64,000 nucleotides of DNA from Anisodus tanguticus (taxonomy: Eukaryota; Streptophyta; Magnoliopsida; Solanales; Solanaceae). Of the stretch, positions 32,833 through 46,701 are shown one piece after another (within the stretch, counting starts at the first letter, position 1; each line of letters opens with the position of its first letter). Location: NCBI GenBank assembly GCA_034509755.1, contig CM067539.1, forward strand, positions 22,291,001 to 22,355,000, given 5' to 3'. The notes under the pieces are model-generated. The model saw nothing but the letters and a program-made list of their open reading frames with translations, searched no databases and was not told the DNA's origin. The position numbers were made by a program, and so were the translations under genes.

Positions 32833-33958
32833 TGTTAAAATTTACTTTTATTCTACTTTATAATTTAATTAATGGTAGAAATATTTACTTTCTTTCTCGT
32901 CTAGGAATATTCTAAAATATTTATTTTCCTTCTAAGTCTAGAATTTACATTAATTACAAATTATTTTTTTCCTTTTAGTTTAGTATATCTATAAGGAAAA
33001 TATTATATTATATTTTATTTTATTTCGTGTAGTTCTCTATAATTAGAGATTTAGTCATTTATTTTCAATGTAAGAAACAATGTAATGAATTAATGCATTG
33101 AGTTTTTATTTATTCTCTCTTCAATTTTCTCTCCCGTTTCTTCAATTCCATAAAAGTGGTATCAGAGCTTTCATCGGTCTTCATGGATCTGTGAATTTGC
33201 TGGAAAAAAATAATAAATTCAATCACTTTTAACCCGTAAAAGCTTATTTTTAACCAGTTAGGGCTCCAATATCTTTAACTCGTGCTCACTTTCAATGCGG
33301 CGAGCTCCAGTATCATTTTACCTCGTGCTCACTTTTAACGCATTGTGCTCCAATAATTTAACATGTGTCACTTTCAATGCAATATGCTCCAATTTTCAAT
33401 CAATACCAATTTTTAACCAATACATATTTTAATTCATACAAATTTTATCCATACCTATTTTGAATGATGGCAAGCATCAATATATCTTTGAATGCTCCAC
33501 ATATCTTCATTGATGAAAAGTGAAAACCATCACAATTGGTAAGTGAGGATGAAGTTAGAAAATAATTGTACATGATGTTCAATACGAAGGAGAAGAATCA
33601 AGTCTTCAAACTCAAATTGGATACACCAACTTGAGTTTGAGGGGAATGTTAAAATTTACTTTTATTCTACTTTATGATTTAATTAACGATAAAAATACTT
33701 ACTTTCTTTCTAGTCTAGAAATATTCTAGAATATTTATTTTTCTTCTAAGTCTAGGATCTACATTAATTACAGAATATTTTGTTTCCTTTTAGTATAGTA
33801 ACTATAAGAAAAAGAGAATATTTTTTTATTTTATTCCCTGTAGTTCTGTATAAATAAAGATGCGGTCCTTTATTTTCAATGCAGGAAACAATGTAATGAA
33901 TTAATGCATTGAGTTTTTATTTATTCTCTCTTCAATTGTCTCTCTTCTTCCTAGTACA
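32833..33958 (+). mobile_element. Short non-autonomous LTR element (TRIM-like) in a tandem remnant
   Basis: Direct LTRs at 32833-33150 and 33647-33958 both begin TGTTAAAATTTACTTTTATTC. A primer-binding site TGGTATCAGAGC lies just after the first (about 33157), and the purine tract GAGTTTGAGGGG precedes the second. The 0.5-kb interior has only a gag-like start (near 33463) with an early stop. The same interior 3' end, CTTCAAAC to GAGTTTGAGGGGG, also precedes the first LTR (32789-32832), so this is LTR-interior-LTR preceded by the end of a second interior. Confidence 0.8.
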
Positions 33959-35023
33959 CTTTTTTACACAATGTCTAACTAGCAAAGCGATGCGCAAGGC
34001 AAAATACTCAACGTACAATATTAAGAGTCAAACATGGATGATTAGATTAATTTAGTTAGGCTTTACGAAATGGGTTGAGAGCAACTACGAAACCTCTAGA
34101 AATTCGACTTTGTCCTTCCCTCTAAATGGTACCTTGAGCTTGTGATCAAACTTGGTTTCCCTTTTATTCATAGGATTCGGGAATTCTGCAAGTAAAAGAA
34201 CATCAAAACGTCCAAGTGTGAGATGATAATAAGAATATCATGTCCACGATGTATTAATTACAGCTCTGAAAACCATAGATGATATGTTATTTTTCAATTA
34301 AACTGAAGAAATTTTATCGCAATCGGGAAAAAGCAATCAACATGAAGCATGTTTTCCCTTTCTTTATGCACACGAGAAGAAAAGTGACAACTGACAAAGA
34401 GGAAATTGTACAGGCAGCGAACTCTAAGGTTTGGCTTCTTTTTTTTTTATTGATTTTCCTTTCTTGAGTCAAGGGGCGATTCCTGGTTCACCGCTCAATC
34501 CCCAGCCCGAGAAAACACCTCAGTTTTGTTTCTTTTTCATTTCCGCTTAAGCTTCCGCAACTCCTCGTCTAGCAGCCAAGAACAAGAGAGCTATCACTGG
34601 TTCGTATCAAGTCATCTAAAGCATTTGCTAGGTTGAGAATTACTTTACTCCCTCCCCCCCCCATCCACCCATCCACACATCAATTCACCTTTAAAAAAAT
34701 GAAAATATTTAGCACCCTACATCTGATTATCGCTCTGATTACTGTATATAAGGGGAATATATCTAGACATATTTTCCTATTTGCATTTGGTAACATTTTG
34801 AATCTCAAAAAGAAGTTCAACAACTAGAAATAGATTGGAACTAGACATGAAAAACAATTTTGTTCATAATCCAAAAATAACAAGTTGATCTATTTCGTGC
34901 CCAAGTAAAGTCCACTTAGCACCCTTCTGGCACCCACTTACCACTCTACTTATTGTTGGAAATTTGCCTTTGGCGGGAGTTGCGACCGACCAACTTTAAC
35001 GGCTTAAACACTAGTGTAACGTA
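33959..35023. other. Intergenic, no gene recognised
   Basis: AT-rich sequence. Short open frames at 34279-34467 and 34633-34827 have no family features. A C-rich run lies near 34655-34670. Confidence 0.4.
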
Positions 35024-36061
35024 TGTTGGAGAATCCGGTTCTTCACACATGCATGATCTACTAAGTACGTAGATAACCGTAGGGCCAAGAATCGTCAAAT
35101 TTCAATGAGAAATGAAAGAGATATTGGTCCATGAAGTAAGGTGTTTGAAGCATGGAAAGTGTGGTATTGTGTTCAATTCTCCCTCATCGGTAGAGGAAGA
35201 AAGAATTGTTGTGTATATAAGACTCGAAATTGGTATGGGGTTTGGGACCCCAAGGGGTATCCCATATGTTTAAAGGAGGGAGGACCTAGATGTGCTTCGG
35301 TTCAAGGAAAGACCACACGCGCGCCGCCGCCGCCCGCCCGTCCGGTCCGGTTCTGGTTCTGAGTTCTGGGTTCACGGGTCGTGGGCTGTGGGCCTTCTGA
35401 TATTATCTTTTTGGGCCAGAGAACTTTGCCAGAAGTACAGTTTGATCCCAGAAGTTTCAGAAGTACAGTTTGGAATTTCGACGGTCAGAACAGAAACGCC
35501 AAGCACTCAATTCAGCCATTTATTTTGGCTGAATTACTCCTCCTATAATGGCCAAATCCGTTGGTCTTTTCACCATTTATTTTGGTGACTTTACTACCTC
35601 CATAATGGCCATTATTTGGCCAATAATGGTGTTATGGAGGCGAGTTAAACAGCCCTCTCCTCACCTATATAAACACCCCTTACACCATTGTTGAGACACA
35701 GAAAAATATACTTGCAATATACACGAAAATACACAAGCAAAACAGTTTCTTCCTACACCTTCCTTGCATCATTTCTTGCTCAATATTCTTCAAGGTAGCT
35801 CTTGAGTTTCCTTTGCTCAAGTGTTCCATTGCTGTTTTATCTTGGGAGACGAATTGTCCAGGACGTATAAAGGATACATACGGGGCAATATTGTCTTAAG
35901 GACAGAGTGCCACACTCGACTCAGCAACCAAACAAAAGCAGTTTTTCAGTTTTTCTTGTTCATCTTTGTAATTTTCAGATTTCTAGTTGAATTGTAATTT
36001 CAATTCTTACATTAGCAGTTGCTTGTAATTCCCGTTTCCTGCAACCTTGTAATAACCAACA
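35024..36061 (+). repeat. Probable solo LTR
   Basis: The stretch begins TGTTGG and ends CCAACA, matching short inverted ends of an LTR. It has a TATA box CTATATAAACACCCC near 35665-35679, followed by a transcribed-looking region ending in AT-rich sequence. A GC-rich block (GCGCGCCGCCGCCGCCC) lies near 35319. No coding interior is attached and no 5-bp duplication was recognised (GTA to the left, CTTAT to the right), so the assignment is structural only. Confidence 0.45.
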
Positions 36062-38718
36062 CTTATAAAGTCTAAGAAAAATAAAATTGGTCAATTTTTT
36101 TAGAAATATGTTCTTAATGTCGTAACTTTATTTTACTAATTATGTTTTTGAATAAATACTAACTAATAGTTTATTAGTCAGGAATTCATATTTTATAGTA
36201 AATAGTTAGTTGAAGTTTTAGTTTTATAGAGATATTCTAGGCTACGATTATGATCAATTTTTACTGATTTTTGTCACTGCAAACATTATAAATGTAGAGC
36301 TCATCAAAACTAAATAAAATAGTTTCTGTTGATTTCATAACCAATATATTTTTCTTAATTTTTTCCTATGTTATTTTTTAAGTTCTTTGTTAAATCAACA
36401 ATTGGTATCAGAGTCATCTTTTTAAGGAACTTGAATGAGTGAAATTTTATGGAAAAAAATTGTAAGCTCTTATATCACTATTTTAAGAAAATAATGCACG
36501 ATAAGGTAGTAGCGGATTTCAAGTCGACCAACTCAAATCATATATTCATAACTCTTGCATGTGATAAAGGCGAAATGGCTGATGACGACTCAATTCGAGC
36601 AATTTAGTTTCTCCAAGAAACCATCAAGGTGGTTGCTGAGGATATTAAAAGGAACACTAACGGGTTTGAAAGACTTGTCAACAAATCTGTAGTGTCATAC
36701 GAATCGGGCCAGAGCGTCACACTGGATCACCTACGTCATTGTATATATTAGTATACATCAGAGAAAGAAAAGCTTGAAAATGAGCTAGAACAGGTCATAA
36801 CTGCTGCTGCGGTGCATGAGTCAGGGGCACCATGTGAAAATTAGTTGCAGCGGGAGAGATACACTTATTAATTAAAGTTTTCTATTATATGAAAAATAAA
36901 AAAATGTATCAAAATTGATGATTACGGTTAGCTGTATTTTAAGTTTAATAAATGTTCTTATTAAGTAGGATCCCAATTTGTTTGAGACTAAAGCGTACGT
37001 AGTAGCAGTAGTAGTAGTTGTTGTTGTTCCTCTTCTTGTATTATCGATGTACCTGGTGTCTCTCCCTAAATGCAAGTCCTTTGATGATTAATTGCTTTTT
37101 AAAAAACGGATTTCAAGTTAAATTTTCTCAAACTATCTGAACCTCTTCAGATAAACATATGTTTAGGGGTGTTTTAACCTCTGCAGCCTAACATAAAAAA
37201 ATAGAATCACGTGTAGAAGGGGTATGATCCAAATTTGTTGTCTTATATAAACATATGTACATAATACACTGAAGATTTTTATTTAGCAAAATTATTCCGG
37301 AAAGGAAAGAGCTTGTTACCTTTCTTTCAACAGATTTCTATTTAAAACATTTTTTTGGTTCTTTCGTTAAATCAATAATAATTGGTATTAGAGATATATT
37401 CTTAAGGGATTTGAGTGAGTGAAATTTTTTCTGAACTACCCACGATATATCTGTTATTTTTCACAAACACAAATATCGAATGACACTGTCCACTAAAAGA
37501 CTTAAAAAGAGGGAAATAAATTAACTAGCATTTGTTTTTGCCTCAAGCTATACCAAATATTTCTGCTTCTTTGTATTTTGTTATTAAATTTTAGCTGATT
37601 AAAAAAATAAGTTCCTTAAAAAACTTCATCTTCTTTGAAGTATTCTTAGTGACTTTCTTGTTTTTCTTGTGGTGCACTCCTTTTCTTATGTTAACTAGTG
37701 GCTTTTAAAATAATAACTACTATTTTTTTCTATTGGTTGCTCCTCAAAAACAATTAGGACAACTAAGCCTGTTGATAATCAATTTCTCAGTAAGTAGGCA
37801 ATAAAGAAGGGAAAACATTGCAATTAAACCAAGAGGAAAGGCTGACCATATATGTTTTGATCCAGTCAACATAAAAGTAATGGGAGGCATGACACAATGC
37901 AACATATATTATGTTTTTCGACTTGCTGCGCTAAGTACTGATTCATAAGGTAAAAAATTCTAGAGCATATTGTTTCATATATTTGCAGATGAGAAAAAAA
38001 CTCATTGATCCAATGATGATAACTCACATTCATCACCAATTGTTAAAATTAAAGATTAAATATGAACACATTTGATTGGGAGACGGGGAAAAAGAAAGTT
38101 CTTTTTGTTTAAATATTTTATATCTAGAATTCATTATCCTATTAATTTAAGTTTGAATAAGGTCTCATAAGAAAGGAGGGATAGACGAGGACGAAGCTAG
38201 CATTTCTGCTTCGACAGAACTCAATAGCTTTAACATAAATTATGTATTTTATATTAAACAAAATTAATCAATATATATTTTAAATTTATCAAGAATCCAT
38301 TAACTATTTTTTAAAACTCAAAATTCTTAGCTTCCTATTTGAAGATAGATTTGAAAAAAGTAGTACTAGTATATATGTTCATGAATCAGTTAGATGGGCT
38401 TATTGTTTCTATGTTTCCACAGTAAAGGGCCGACAAGAAAGCCCAGATAAAACGAGGAATTAAAAACAAACAAAAAACATGTGCTCGTTGTCCTCGTTCA
38501 AGATTCTAGAGGCTAAGTTCTCTTATCCTTTTATTACTTACACATCTTTCTCCTTTTCTTCTTCAACAATCTCTGTCTTCTTCTCTTCAGTATCCTTTAA
38601 CCCCATATTTTCAAGATTAAAAAAGAGCAGCTTTATTGACTGATATATAGTGTTTGAATGAATGGTGTGTAAATTAGTGTCTATTTATGATTGTACATAA
38701 ATTTAGAATAGAAACAAG
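36062..38718. other. Intergenic region upstream of SIG2 with two LTR-leader remnants
   Basis: Near 36394 and again near 37366 similar sequence occurs: TTAAATCAACAATTGGTATCAGAG and TTAAATCAATAATAATTGGTATTAG, each followed by an AAGG.A.TTGA.TGAGTGAAATTTT leader. These look like primer-binding sites with leader of the same LTR family. From about 38500 to 38718 lies the SIG2 upstream and leader region, pyrimidine-rich (TCTTTCTCCTTTTCTTCTTC near 38546). Confidence 0.45.
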
Positions 38719-41700
38719 ATGTCGTACTTATTGCCACAATTCCAGAGCTTGCCTGATGCTTTTCTCATTTGCGCCAAAACCCAACAGCAAACCACCATCC
38801 AGATTTGTAAGTCTCTTTCACTCTCTTTTCTTGAGAATTATGATGTTAATGAAATGGGAATTGAGAAAGTTTTGTTACTGCTCAGTGATATAATGCTGAA
38901 TGTTTTTACAATCTTTTATGTATGAGATAGTGTGATATTTGGTTGCCCATTATTATGTATTCGTTCTTTTGCATTTTAATATACCGATGAATTGCTAGTT
39001 TCATAAGTGGAGTTGAGTAATGTTTGTTGGAAATATTAACAATATCAATCAGAAAAATTGAACAAAAGAATAGAATCAACTTATCGAATTAAATAGTTGC
39101 GTCGTGGCAAGCCACTGCCTTGAAAGAGATTTTGGCTAGACTCCGGTGCAAATTGTTAAGGCCAGTCACTCTCCAAGATTCCACAGCTCTTCCAAACACG
39201 TGCACTCGTGGCTGGAAGTTTGGAGTTGCACAAAACCAATTGCCCAGAAATCAACTTAAGAAGAAGAGAGTATTTCTTTTCTGTGTGTTTGTATCTCCAA
39301 GAAGACATTTCAATATATAGTCGTAGATATTTTGAGAGTTATTGTGAGGAATTAAACAGCCCATCAGTTATGAACATAATGGCTGAACTCTCATTAAGGC
39401 CAAATGTTGCAACTTTGCACAATCAAATTCAGAGAATGAATGAGTGAATTTTACTTTGCATTCTCATCCATACAATTAATTTCAGAGAATGAATGTGACT
39501 TTGCTTTGCATTCTCATTCATTTAATAATGAATGTTAGCAATGTTTAACTTCGAAAGTAACTTCAATGTGGAGATTGTTTGTTGGAGGCAAGATCAAATG
39601 TCGCAGATAAGTGTAAATGATATGGCTAAAAGTCTGTCCTTTATATGAAATTTCAATTGCTTTAAGTGGGAAATGGATCTTGATATTTCAATGAAGGAGA
39701 GAAATGGATTAGGAAGTTGTTCTAATTGTATGCACTGCCTCCATTTCCTCCGAAATCAAGCTGGACCATTAATAGGGTAGGTAATTATATTATTATATCA
39801 GGACAAACATTAGTCAATTATTACTTTGAATCTGAGGGAGATTTTCCTACTTGAATTTGTGAATATTTTCAAGGGTTTGTTAGTGATGGGAGAAAGGGTC
39901 TTTTAAGATTTTCTTAGCAATTAGTATTTCGATGGCCTGTTCATTATAGCATAGTGGATTAGAAACATTTGCTGCGTTCCTCATGTAGTTACTGTTGTCG
40001 CTTAAGTTCATCATGTTGTGGTTTCTATTACTTAGACCGGAAATGTTTTGTTTTGCAAGAATGACTATATTAATTATGCCCTGAAAAAACTTAGATTCTC
40101 AGACCGTTACAAAATTCATTCAGTAATCAAAAGTAGAGAAGTTATGTGCAAAGGAGAGCATGCTCCTCACAAACACACACCCAGTGAAAGAGAGAAAGAA
40201 TCAGTAATGGGCAGTTAAATCACTAACTAGGCAGCTTCATATTGTTTTCCAAGTGAAAGCCTGATCTAAGCAGAAAAGTCTGTTGTGCTAGTTGTATTTT
40301 GAGGAAGATATCGGCTTTGTGCTTCAGTATTGCTGGGTACTCCTTGCCAGTTTGCTTTTCCTGATTTTACCCATACACAAACCTAGAAGCAGGAATCATC
40401 CTTGCAACTAATAGTTGAACTTCTCAATAGAATCTTGTGGGTTTCTTCAGTCATTGCCTCATTGGTGAAAGTTGTTAATGATCCATCTTATAGACAGAGG
40501 GTATTTGGCTAAGCTTATAAGCTGGACAAACTGGTTTAGAAGTACATTTTGGCTTATCTATTCATTTCGTAAACATCAAAGTGCTTATAAGCTGAAAGAC
40601 ATAAGTTGGTCATTCCCAACTTACAGTTTTTAAGCTTATAAGCACTTTTAGTTTGACATTTTTTTTTTTTACTATTTTATCGTTGCTAAGTTTTCTAATT
40701 CTCAAAATACCTTTTCCGAAACAGAATCCCTAACTTCTTCTCGTTTCATATCTATAGTTCATCCTTCTCCGTATATAGATAATTTTTTTTTTTGTAAAAA
40801 ATTAAGATAGACATTTTATCAAAAGAACATCTTATCAGTATTTTTTCCCCAAACACATCAATTGCTTATTATCAGTTTAAGCGCTTTTAAACGCTAACTG
40901 CTTATTTATAAAATTAATTTCAGCACGTAATACTTATCAGCTACTTAGAATCAACTAACCTAAATGAGTTCATAGACTTCTGTGGTTCTTACTGTCATCC
41001 TTGACTGAAATGCAGCAAAAGGTAGAGACCAAATTCATTTGAGGACACAATGCATCCTATCCAGTACATCTGCAGTAACATCAACAACAACATCTACCGT
41101 GCTTGGCATTGAGAAGCAACAGTTACCGTCTATTGAAATACTTTCAAATTCAGTCGCAGCAGAGAGATCATGGAAACCACCATCAACTGCCACAAGCGCA
41201 GTACTTAATATACAGAAGCTAAAGTTGCTTTCTTTGGAGGCTAACCCAGATTCAGTTGCCCCAGATAGGCCATGGACATACACTGGGGCAGTTGGTCCAC
41301 CTACAGAGGTTAGAACTTAAATAAATAGCCTGTAGATAATGGAAACATTAAGTTTGAGAAACTGAAAGGACCCAAGGTCTTCAATCTACTATGAAAATGT
41401 GAAACAAGTTTCACATGTAGTTCTAGGTATTTGTTTTTTCCAAGCTCAGATGTTCTTGCATTTTCGAAATATGAACCATAATTAGTTTTAAACTTCAATA
41501 GGTCGTTATCTAACAGTCGGTAAAAAGGTTTTACTTTGCTTTAGTTATCTTGGTCAATATTTCCTAACCTTAATATTACCTTAGTGCTATTTTTCCAAGT
41601 TCCAGTCTCCTATTTTGATTCGATTGTACTCTATTTCCCGTTAATTGATGTAAACCTTGTTTGGCCATGAAAAAGCTGTTACAAGTATAACTGTTGATTT

Positions 41701-44458
41701 ATCATGTTTGCAGGCGAACACTAAAACTGCTTTAGCTACAGACAATTTTCTTCCTAGTGAGGAAGCTGTTGTAGCTGCTGCAGCCGCGGAAGCAGTTGCT
41801 TTGGCAAGGGCTGCATTGAAAGGCGCACAAGATGCTGTAATGTTGGTCTGCCAAGACAATTTAAAGAACTCTGATAATGTTGGTAGAGGTACTCTATCAG
41901 AAGCTAGAACTTCTCCCTTTGAGAGTGTTCATCTGGCTCAACCTGGTGAGATAGGGAGTGTTGGTGCGGAATTAAAGGGAAGTGAGATGAAGTGGAGCGA
42001 AAGTAGTTTATTCGAGGACTCCCTTTCAGATTCTGATGACGTGGAGCCATCACCTGAAGAACTGGAAATTCTTCAGTCACAGCTGTCAAATGTCGTAGCT
42101 GTAAAATCGAACCGTCAAACTGAGCGGAAGGCTAGAAGAGCGAAAGCAGCAGAGAGGGCTGCAGCCAGTGTTGTGTCTGTGAAGTCTGGTTCTACTAGTC
42201 GAAAGAAGCGTGCTTCAGTACAAGAAGTCGATTACTCGGATCCATTGCGTTACTTGAGAGGAACTACAAGTGGTTCTAGGCTACTGACTGCATCTGAAGA
42301 ACAGGAGTTATCCGGAGGAATTCAGGTGTGCTTTAGCTTTTTCTAAGTATATGACCCTATAGTGTTTGTTCTTTTTCCTTTTTAATATTTTGCCTCTTCC
42401 TTTTTCCTTTACCACATCAATATTCTTTCACGTGCTTATTATACTAATTCCGGCTTGAATGGATTTCAATGCATTTCTTTATCTGCTTTGCTTTGGACGA
42501 TTAGTGGACATTTTTTCCCCTTCTTCCTCTTCTGTCTGTTTTTTGGTCTTAGTAATAGAATACTCAGTACATGCCGGTTGATTAATTATGAATACTGAAA
42601 AAAGGAAATTTTCATTTATTTTGTTTTTTACTTGATAGGTGAAAAGTTTGTAGCACCAACAGGTGTAATGTGCTCTCCTATTATGTCACTTGACTTGTCG
42701 TTCATTATTTTGCTCAAAGCTCAATGTGTTCTTGCATCTGAAATCTGAATCTGAGAAGCTGCATTCTCTCCTTCTTATGAAAATTTTGAGATTTAAGTAC
42801 ATTGAGTTTCGTGGGACGTGGATAGTTTGTGAATCTTCTCTCTTATTGACCTTCTATGTGAGTGTTCATTCTTGATGTTGACTTTTGAGATATTAATATG
42901 GAATAATCCTGTACTGATCCTTTTCAAGGATATTTTTCATGTAACCGAAATTTGCCTGTGTCCATTAACTGGTAAAGCTTTCAGAATGAAACCACAAAGT
43001 CTACTATGGATAATTGAATGTTTACGGCTTCAAATGTCATATCTGTACTGTGTTTTGCTGTGGAGTTTGCCTCCTACTTCCCTTGGCAATCTTTTATTTC
43101 TTTTTCTGTTCAATTTTTAGTCCATTTATCAGTCACCAAAATGATACAGGACCTATTGAAGTTGGAAAGACTTGAGGTGGAGCTTGTAGAGCGTTGCGGA
43201 GGTCAGCCCACTTTTTCCCAATGGGCTGCTGCAGCCGGAGTTGACCAGAAGACCCTAAGGAAGCGTTTGAATTATGGCATTATTTGTAAAGATAAAATGA
43301 TTAAGAGCAACGTAAGGCTCGTTATTTCTATTGCCAAAAATTACCAAGGAGTAGGGATGAATCTTCAAGATCTGGTTCAGGTATATATGATGCAATTACA
43401 TGCTATCTCAAGACTGCTTCTACTCCGGTCGAGATTCTAGTTCTATACGGGATCAAAACCATCTGAAATATCATCTGCTGATCTATGCTCATTTTGGAAA
43501 TTTATATGCAGGAAGGATGTCGCGGCCTTGTAAGAGGAGCTGAAAAATTTGATGCTTCGAAGGGTTTTAAGTTCTCAACTTATGCTCACTGGTGGATTAA
43601 GCAGGCTGTTAGGAAATCTCTTTCTGATCAGTCCAGGACGATTCGGTTGCCAGTACGTGATCCAACTTTAAGAGGACATTTCTTTATATATTCCACTTAA
43701 ATATCATATTTTTCATTATGAATTTGTCACGTAAATATTGTTGATTCTGCGCTATGTAAAAACTAAAAAGAGAGAGAGTCTCTATATAGGTCTTGTTGAT
43801 CTTCCATTTTTTTTACCATTTTGCATTTTTCTGTTTACAGTTTCACATGGTCGAGGCTACTTATAGAGTTAAGGAAGCGAGAAAGCAATTGTTTACGGAA
43901 AATGGTAGACATCCTAACGATGAGGAAGTAGCTGAAGCAACAGGGTTGTCAATGAAAAGGCTCTCTGCTGTGATGTTAACTCCTAAAGCTCCAAGATCAC
44001 TTGACCAGAAAATCGGGTTCAATCAAAGTCTCAAACCTTCGGTTCGTCCTAAAACTCTCTTTTTCCAGTTTAAGGTGTCAGTTTTGTGTTCCCTCGTGCA
44101 ATATTCCAGCTCTCCACTTTATTTTTTTTTTGCTCTCACTGTTGTGATCGTTGATCCCTTTCTATTTGGTTTCCAGGAAGTGCTTGCAGACCCTGAAGCG
44201 GAAACATCAGAAGAAATACTGACCAAGCAGTTCATGAGACAGGACCTGGAGAAGGTATTAGACACCTTAAATCCAAGGGAGAAGCAAGTCGTTAAATGGC
44301 GATTTGGACTAGCGGATGGGAGGATGAAGACTTTACAAGAGATTGGTGAATTAATGGGCGTTAGCCGTGAGAGAGTCAGGCAAATAGAGTCTTGTGCATT
44401 TCGTAAGTTGAAGAACAAGAAAAGAACGAAGTTTTTGCAGCAATATATATCTGCTTAA
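38719..44458 (+). CDS. SIG2: Plastid RNA polymerase sigma factor SIG2 (sigB)
   Basis: Seven exons: 38719-38806, 41016-41308, 41714-42325, 43150-43380, 43512-43652, 43841-44041 and 44177-44458. All GT/AG borders and phases agree, giving 615 residues. It directs the bacterial-type plastid RNA polymerase to promoters; in Arabidopsis SIG2 is needed for several plastid tRNA genes. The start MSYLLPQFQSLPDAF and the Ser-rich region that follows fit a transit peptide. The middle has the Ala-rich EEAVVAAAAAEAVALARAA stretch and a basic patch TERKARRAKAAERAA. Region 2 includes KSNVRLVISIAKNYQG, DLVQEGCRGLVRGAEKFD and FSTYAHWWIKQAVRKSL; region 3 is VEATYRVKEARKQL; region 4 ends with the helix-turn-helix EIGELMGVSRERVRQIE. 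No break was seen. It is followed 2.3 kb later by LHP1 in the same direction. Confidence 0.93.
40495..40960. repeat. Possible AT-rich MITE in SIG2 intron 1
   Basis: Palindromic blocks AAGCTTATAAGCT (near 40513), GTGCTTATAAGCTG (near 40582) and TTAAGCTTATAAGCAC (near 40632) occur within 150 bases, and a mirrored GCGCTTTTAAACGC block lies near 40884. This is the look of a folded DNA-transposon derivative, but exact ends and target duplication could not be set. Confidence 0.35.
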
Positions 44459-44477
44459 AGTATCTGTTATATATATC

Positions 44478-44483
44478 AATAAA
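44478..44483 (+). other. Polyadenylation signal of SIG2
   Basis: AATAAA 20 bases after the SIG2 stop, within a T-rich 3' region. It is a candidate near-upstream element; the cleavage site is not visible. Confidence 0.5.
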
Positions 44484-45226
44484 GTAGTTTTGACCTTCTA
44501 GTCATTGAGTCTTTTGTTAGAAAATTTGAGGCTTAGATAAGCTTTGGTTCTTTAACTGTTTTTCTCCTCTAAGAACACTGCAGATATTTTGTGCATAATA
44601 CAAAATTTTGGCTCAAATTGTCAGATTTTAAAGTTTATGGAGCAGTTCCAGTTTTATTGCTCATTCAGATGCTAGCATTTGATTTGGTTTAGGTTTAGTC
44701 TTGAAAAGATTTTTGGTTTTCGGAAGATATTTTGGTTTGATTCTTTTGAAAACTAGCTTGTTACTGAAAAAGTTACGGTTGTTAGTGTTTCAGAAAAAAA
44801 CTTCTGAAAAAACTATTCTAATCCAATTTGGATTTGAAAAATGTTTTGGTCCAAGTTTCTTTAATTAGAGACATTTTAAGATTATATGTACTAAATTTAA
44901 AGAGACGTCAATATTAATTAACTGAAAGTCCTAAATCCTCCATTAAAAATGATCCAAAGATAGATCTGGCTTTAATGGAAGTTGCTTAACCAGTCCATGG
45001 AAGAGATGAGAAAAAAATCTGTTCATTTTTGTGTTGTTTGAATGTTAGCGTGAAAAAGGTAAGTTGAGTGGTGAGACGGTACAAACTTTTTTTTTTCAAC
45101 GTCAACTTATTAGTTATACTTAGATGTAAAAGAAAAAAAAGAGTTATCCTAAAGTGGCTCACATACTTCAGTGGATATGTCTAACGTTGTTTGCTCTCTA
45201 AGACAACTTCAAAAATTTAAGTTTTA

Positions 45227-45478
45227 TTCTATCTGTTTTATAATAAGTGACATTTTTTGCCTACGAACACTTCTTGAGAAATTATTTACCCTTAGAAAAT
45301 TATGAGTATTTTTAGTAATTTATCCCTAATTAATGTCTAGAAAAGAATAATTCTTGATTATGTAAATAAGAGTAATTATGAAAAAATAAGGTTAATTTCT
45401 TTGTAAAATACCAAAGCACTATTTATTTTTAAATAAAATAAAAAGTTTAAAACACTATTTATTATGGAACGGAGGAAG
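45227..45478. mobile_element. Stowaway-type MITE
   Basis: 252 bp with inverted ends: left TTCTATCTGTTTTATAATAA, right (reversed) CTTCCTCCGTTCCATAATAA, both versions of the CTCCCTCCGT Stowaway end. TA duplications lie at 45225-45226 and 45479-45480. The interior is AT-rich without coding capacity. Confidence 0.8.
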
Positions 45479-46559
45479 TATGTGATAGTTTCATATGTGA
45501 TGACTGATTAATTAATATTTTATCAAGTTAGTAATTAATGTTTATTATAAAACTTTGTTTTTAATAATTTTAAAAGAAATTTAATTATGTAAATGTTTTT
45601 ACACTGTTAGTATTTAAATCTAAAATTTTTAATAGTCAATATATTTATGAAAAATCACAAAAAGAAATATTACTTACTTTCTTTCTTTCACATGGTAAAA
45701 AATTTCGTGAAGACATGAAATTCAACAACAAAAAAAGAGGTAGGCAAAGAGGATGAATTTGAACTGGCTAATAAATTGGTTAAACATTAAATATCAAATC
45801 TTTTATCATTGACAAACACAAGATTCATGTAGTAAAAAAGGATTGAAGTTCAAACAACTTAATAAATGCCGGTTTGGCAAAATAGGATTACTACCTTATG
45901 TATTAAGAATTCCTTTTAAAGTTATCCAAATTCTATCATATATATATAAAGTTGAATTCATACCGTCAAAAGTAGTGTTGATTTTTTTCCCTACAACGGT
46001 CTAAATTCGACTTCTATGATAGCTTATGATATAAACATATAAAATTTTTATACTTAATACAATCTTACAGTTATGTCAAATAATTAATTTAATTTGTTGA
46101 GGACAAAATTGAATTCAATTGCTTATCTAGAGTGTTAAGTCAAACTAGCTTGTGTTCTAGCTCGACTTATTTATGATGTTTATATCAAGCATATCTAAAC
46201 CATCATCCTTAAAGACACACTTACTAACATGATTTGTTTGATTTTTTCAACGTTTAAAATAATTTTATGATATTTTAAATAATTGACATTTTGACTTATA
46301 CTTGCCAACGTCAAATGTAATGTGCAAGTCATTTATTTAACCATTATTTTCTCTTAAAAATTCCAAATCATCCAAGATAAGATGTAAGGAGAATTAAAAA
46401 ACATTAAGATTACCCATAATGGTTATTTAAGAAAATAACTAAAAGGAAGAAATAAACAAAACAAATACAATATGTAAATAGTTTCTCCCCCTTCATAGTT
46501 TACCCACCTGATTTTTTTTAAAAGAAGAAAAATAAATATGAATTCTATTAATACAAAAA

Positions 46560-46701
46560 AATAATCATTTAAATATTACTGATGTGATACATTTAACTTT
46601 TTAGTTTTTCTAAAAAAAAATGATACATTTATTATAACCATACGTCTATTTGTTAAATTTCATACCCAGTTAAACTACGTAACATCAATTGAAACGGAGG
46701 G
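46560..46701. repeat. Right half of a Stowaway-type MITE
   Basis: The end CAATTGAAACGGAGGGAG followed by TA is a Stowaway terminus, but no matching left end was found; the left border given is approximate. It sits directly upstream of the LHP1 start codon at 46790. Confidence 0.45.

Noticed and set aside
35141..35588. Two overlapping open frames in a GC-rich block
   Set aside because: They lie inside a probable solo LTR and have no protein-like features.
41035..41283. Minus-strand open frame opposite SIG2 exon 2
   Set aside because: Shadow of the spliced sigma factor exon on the plus strand.
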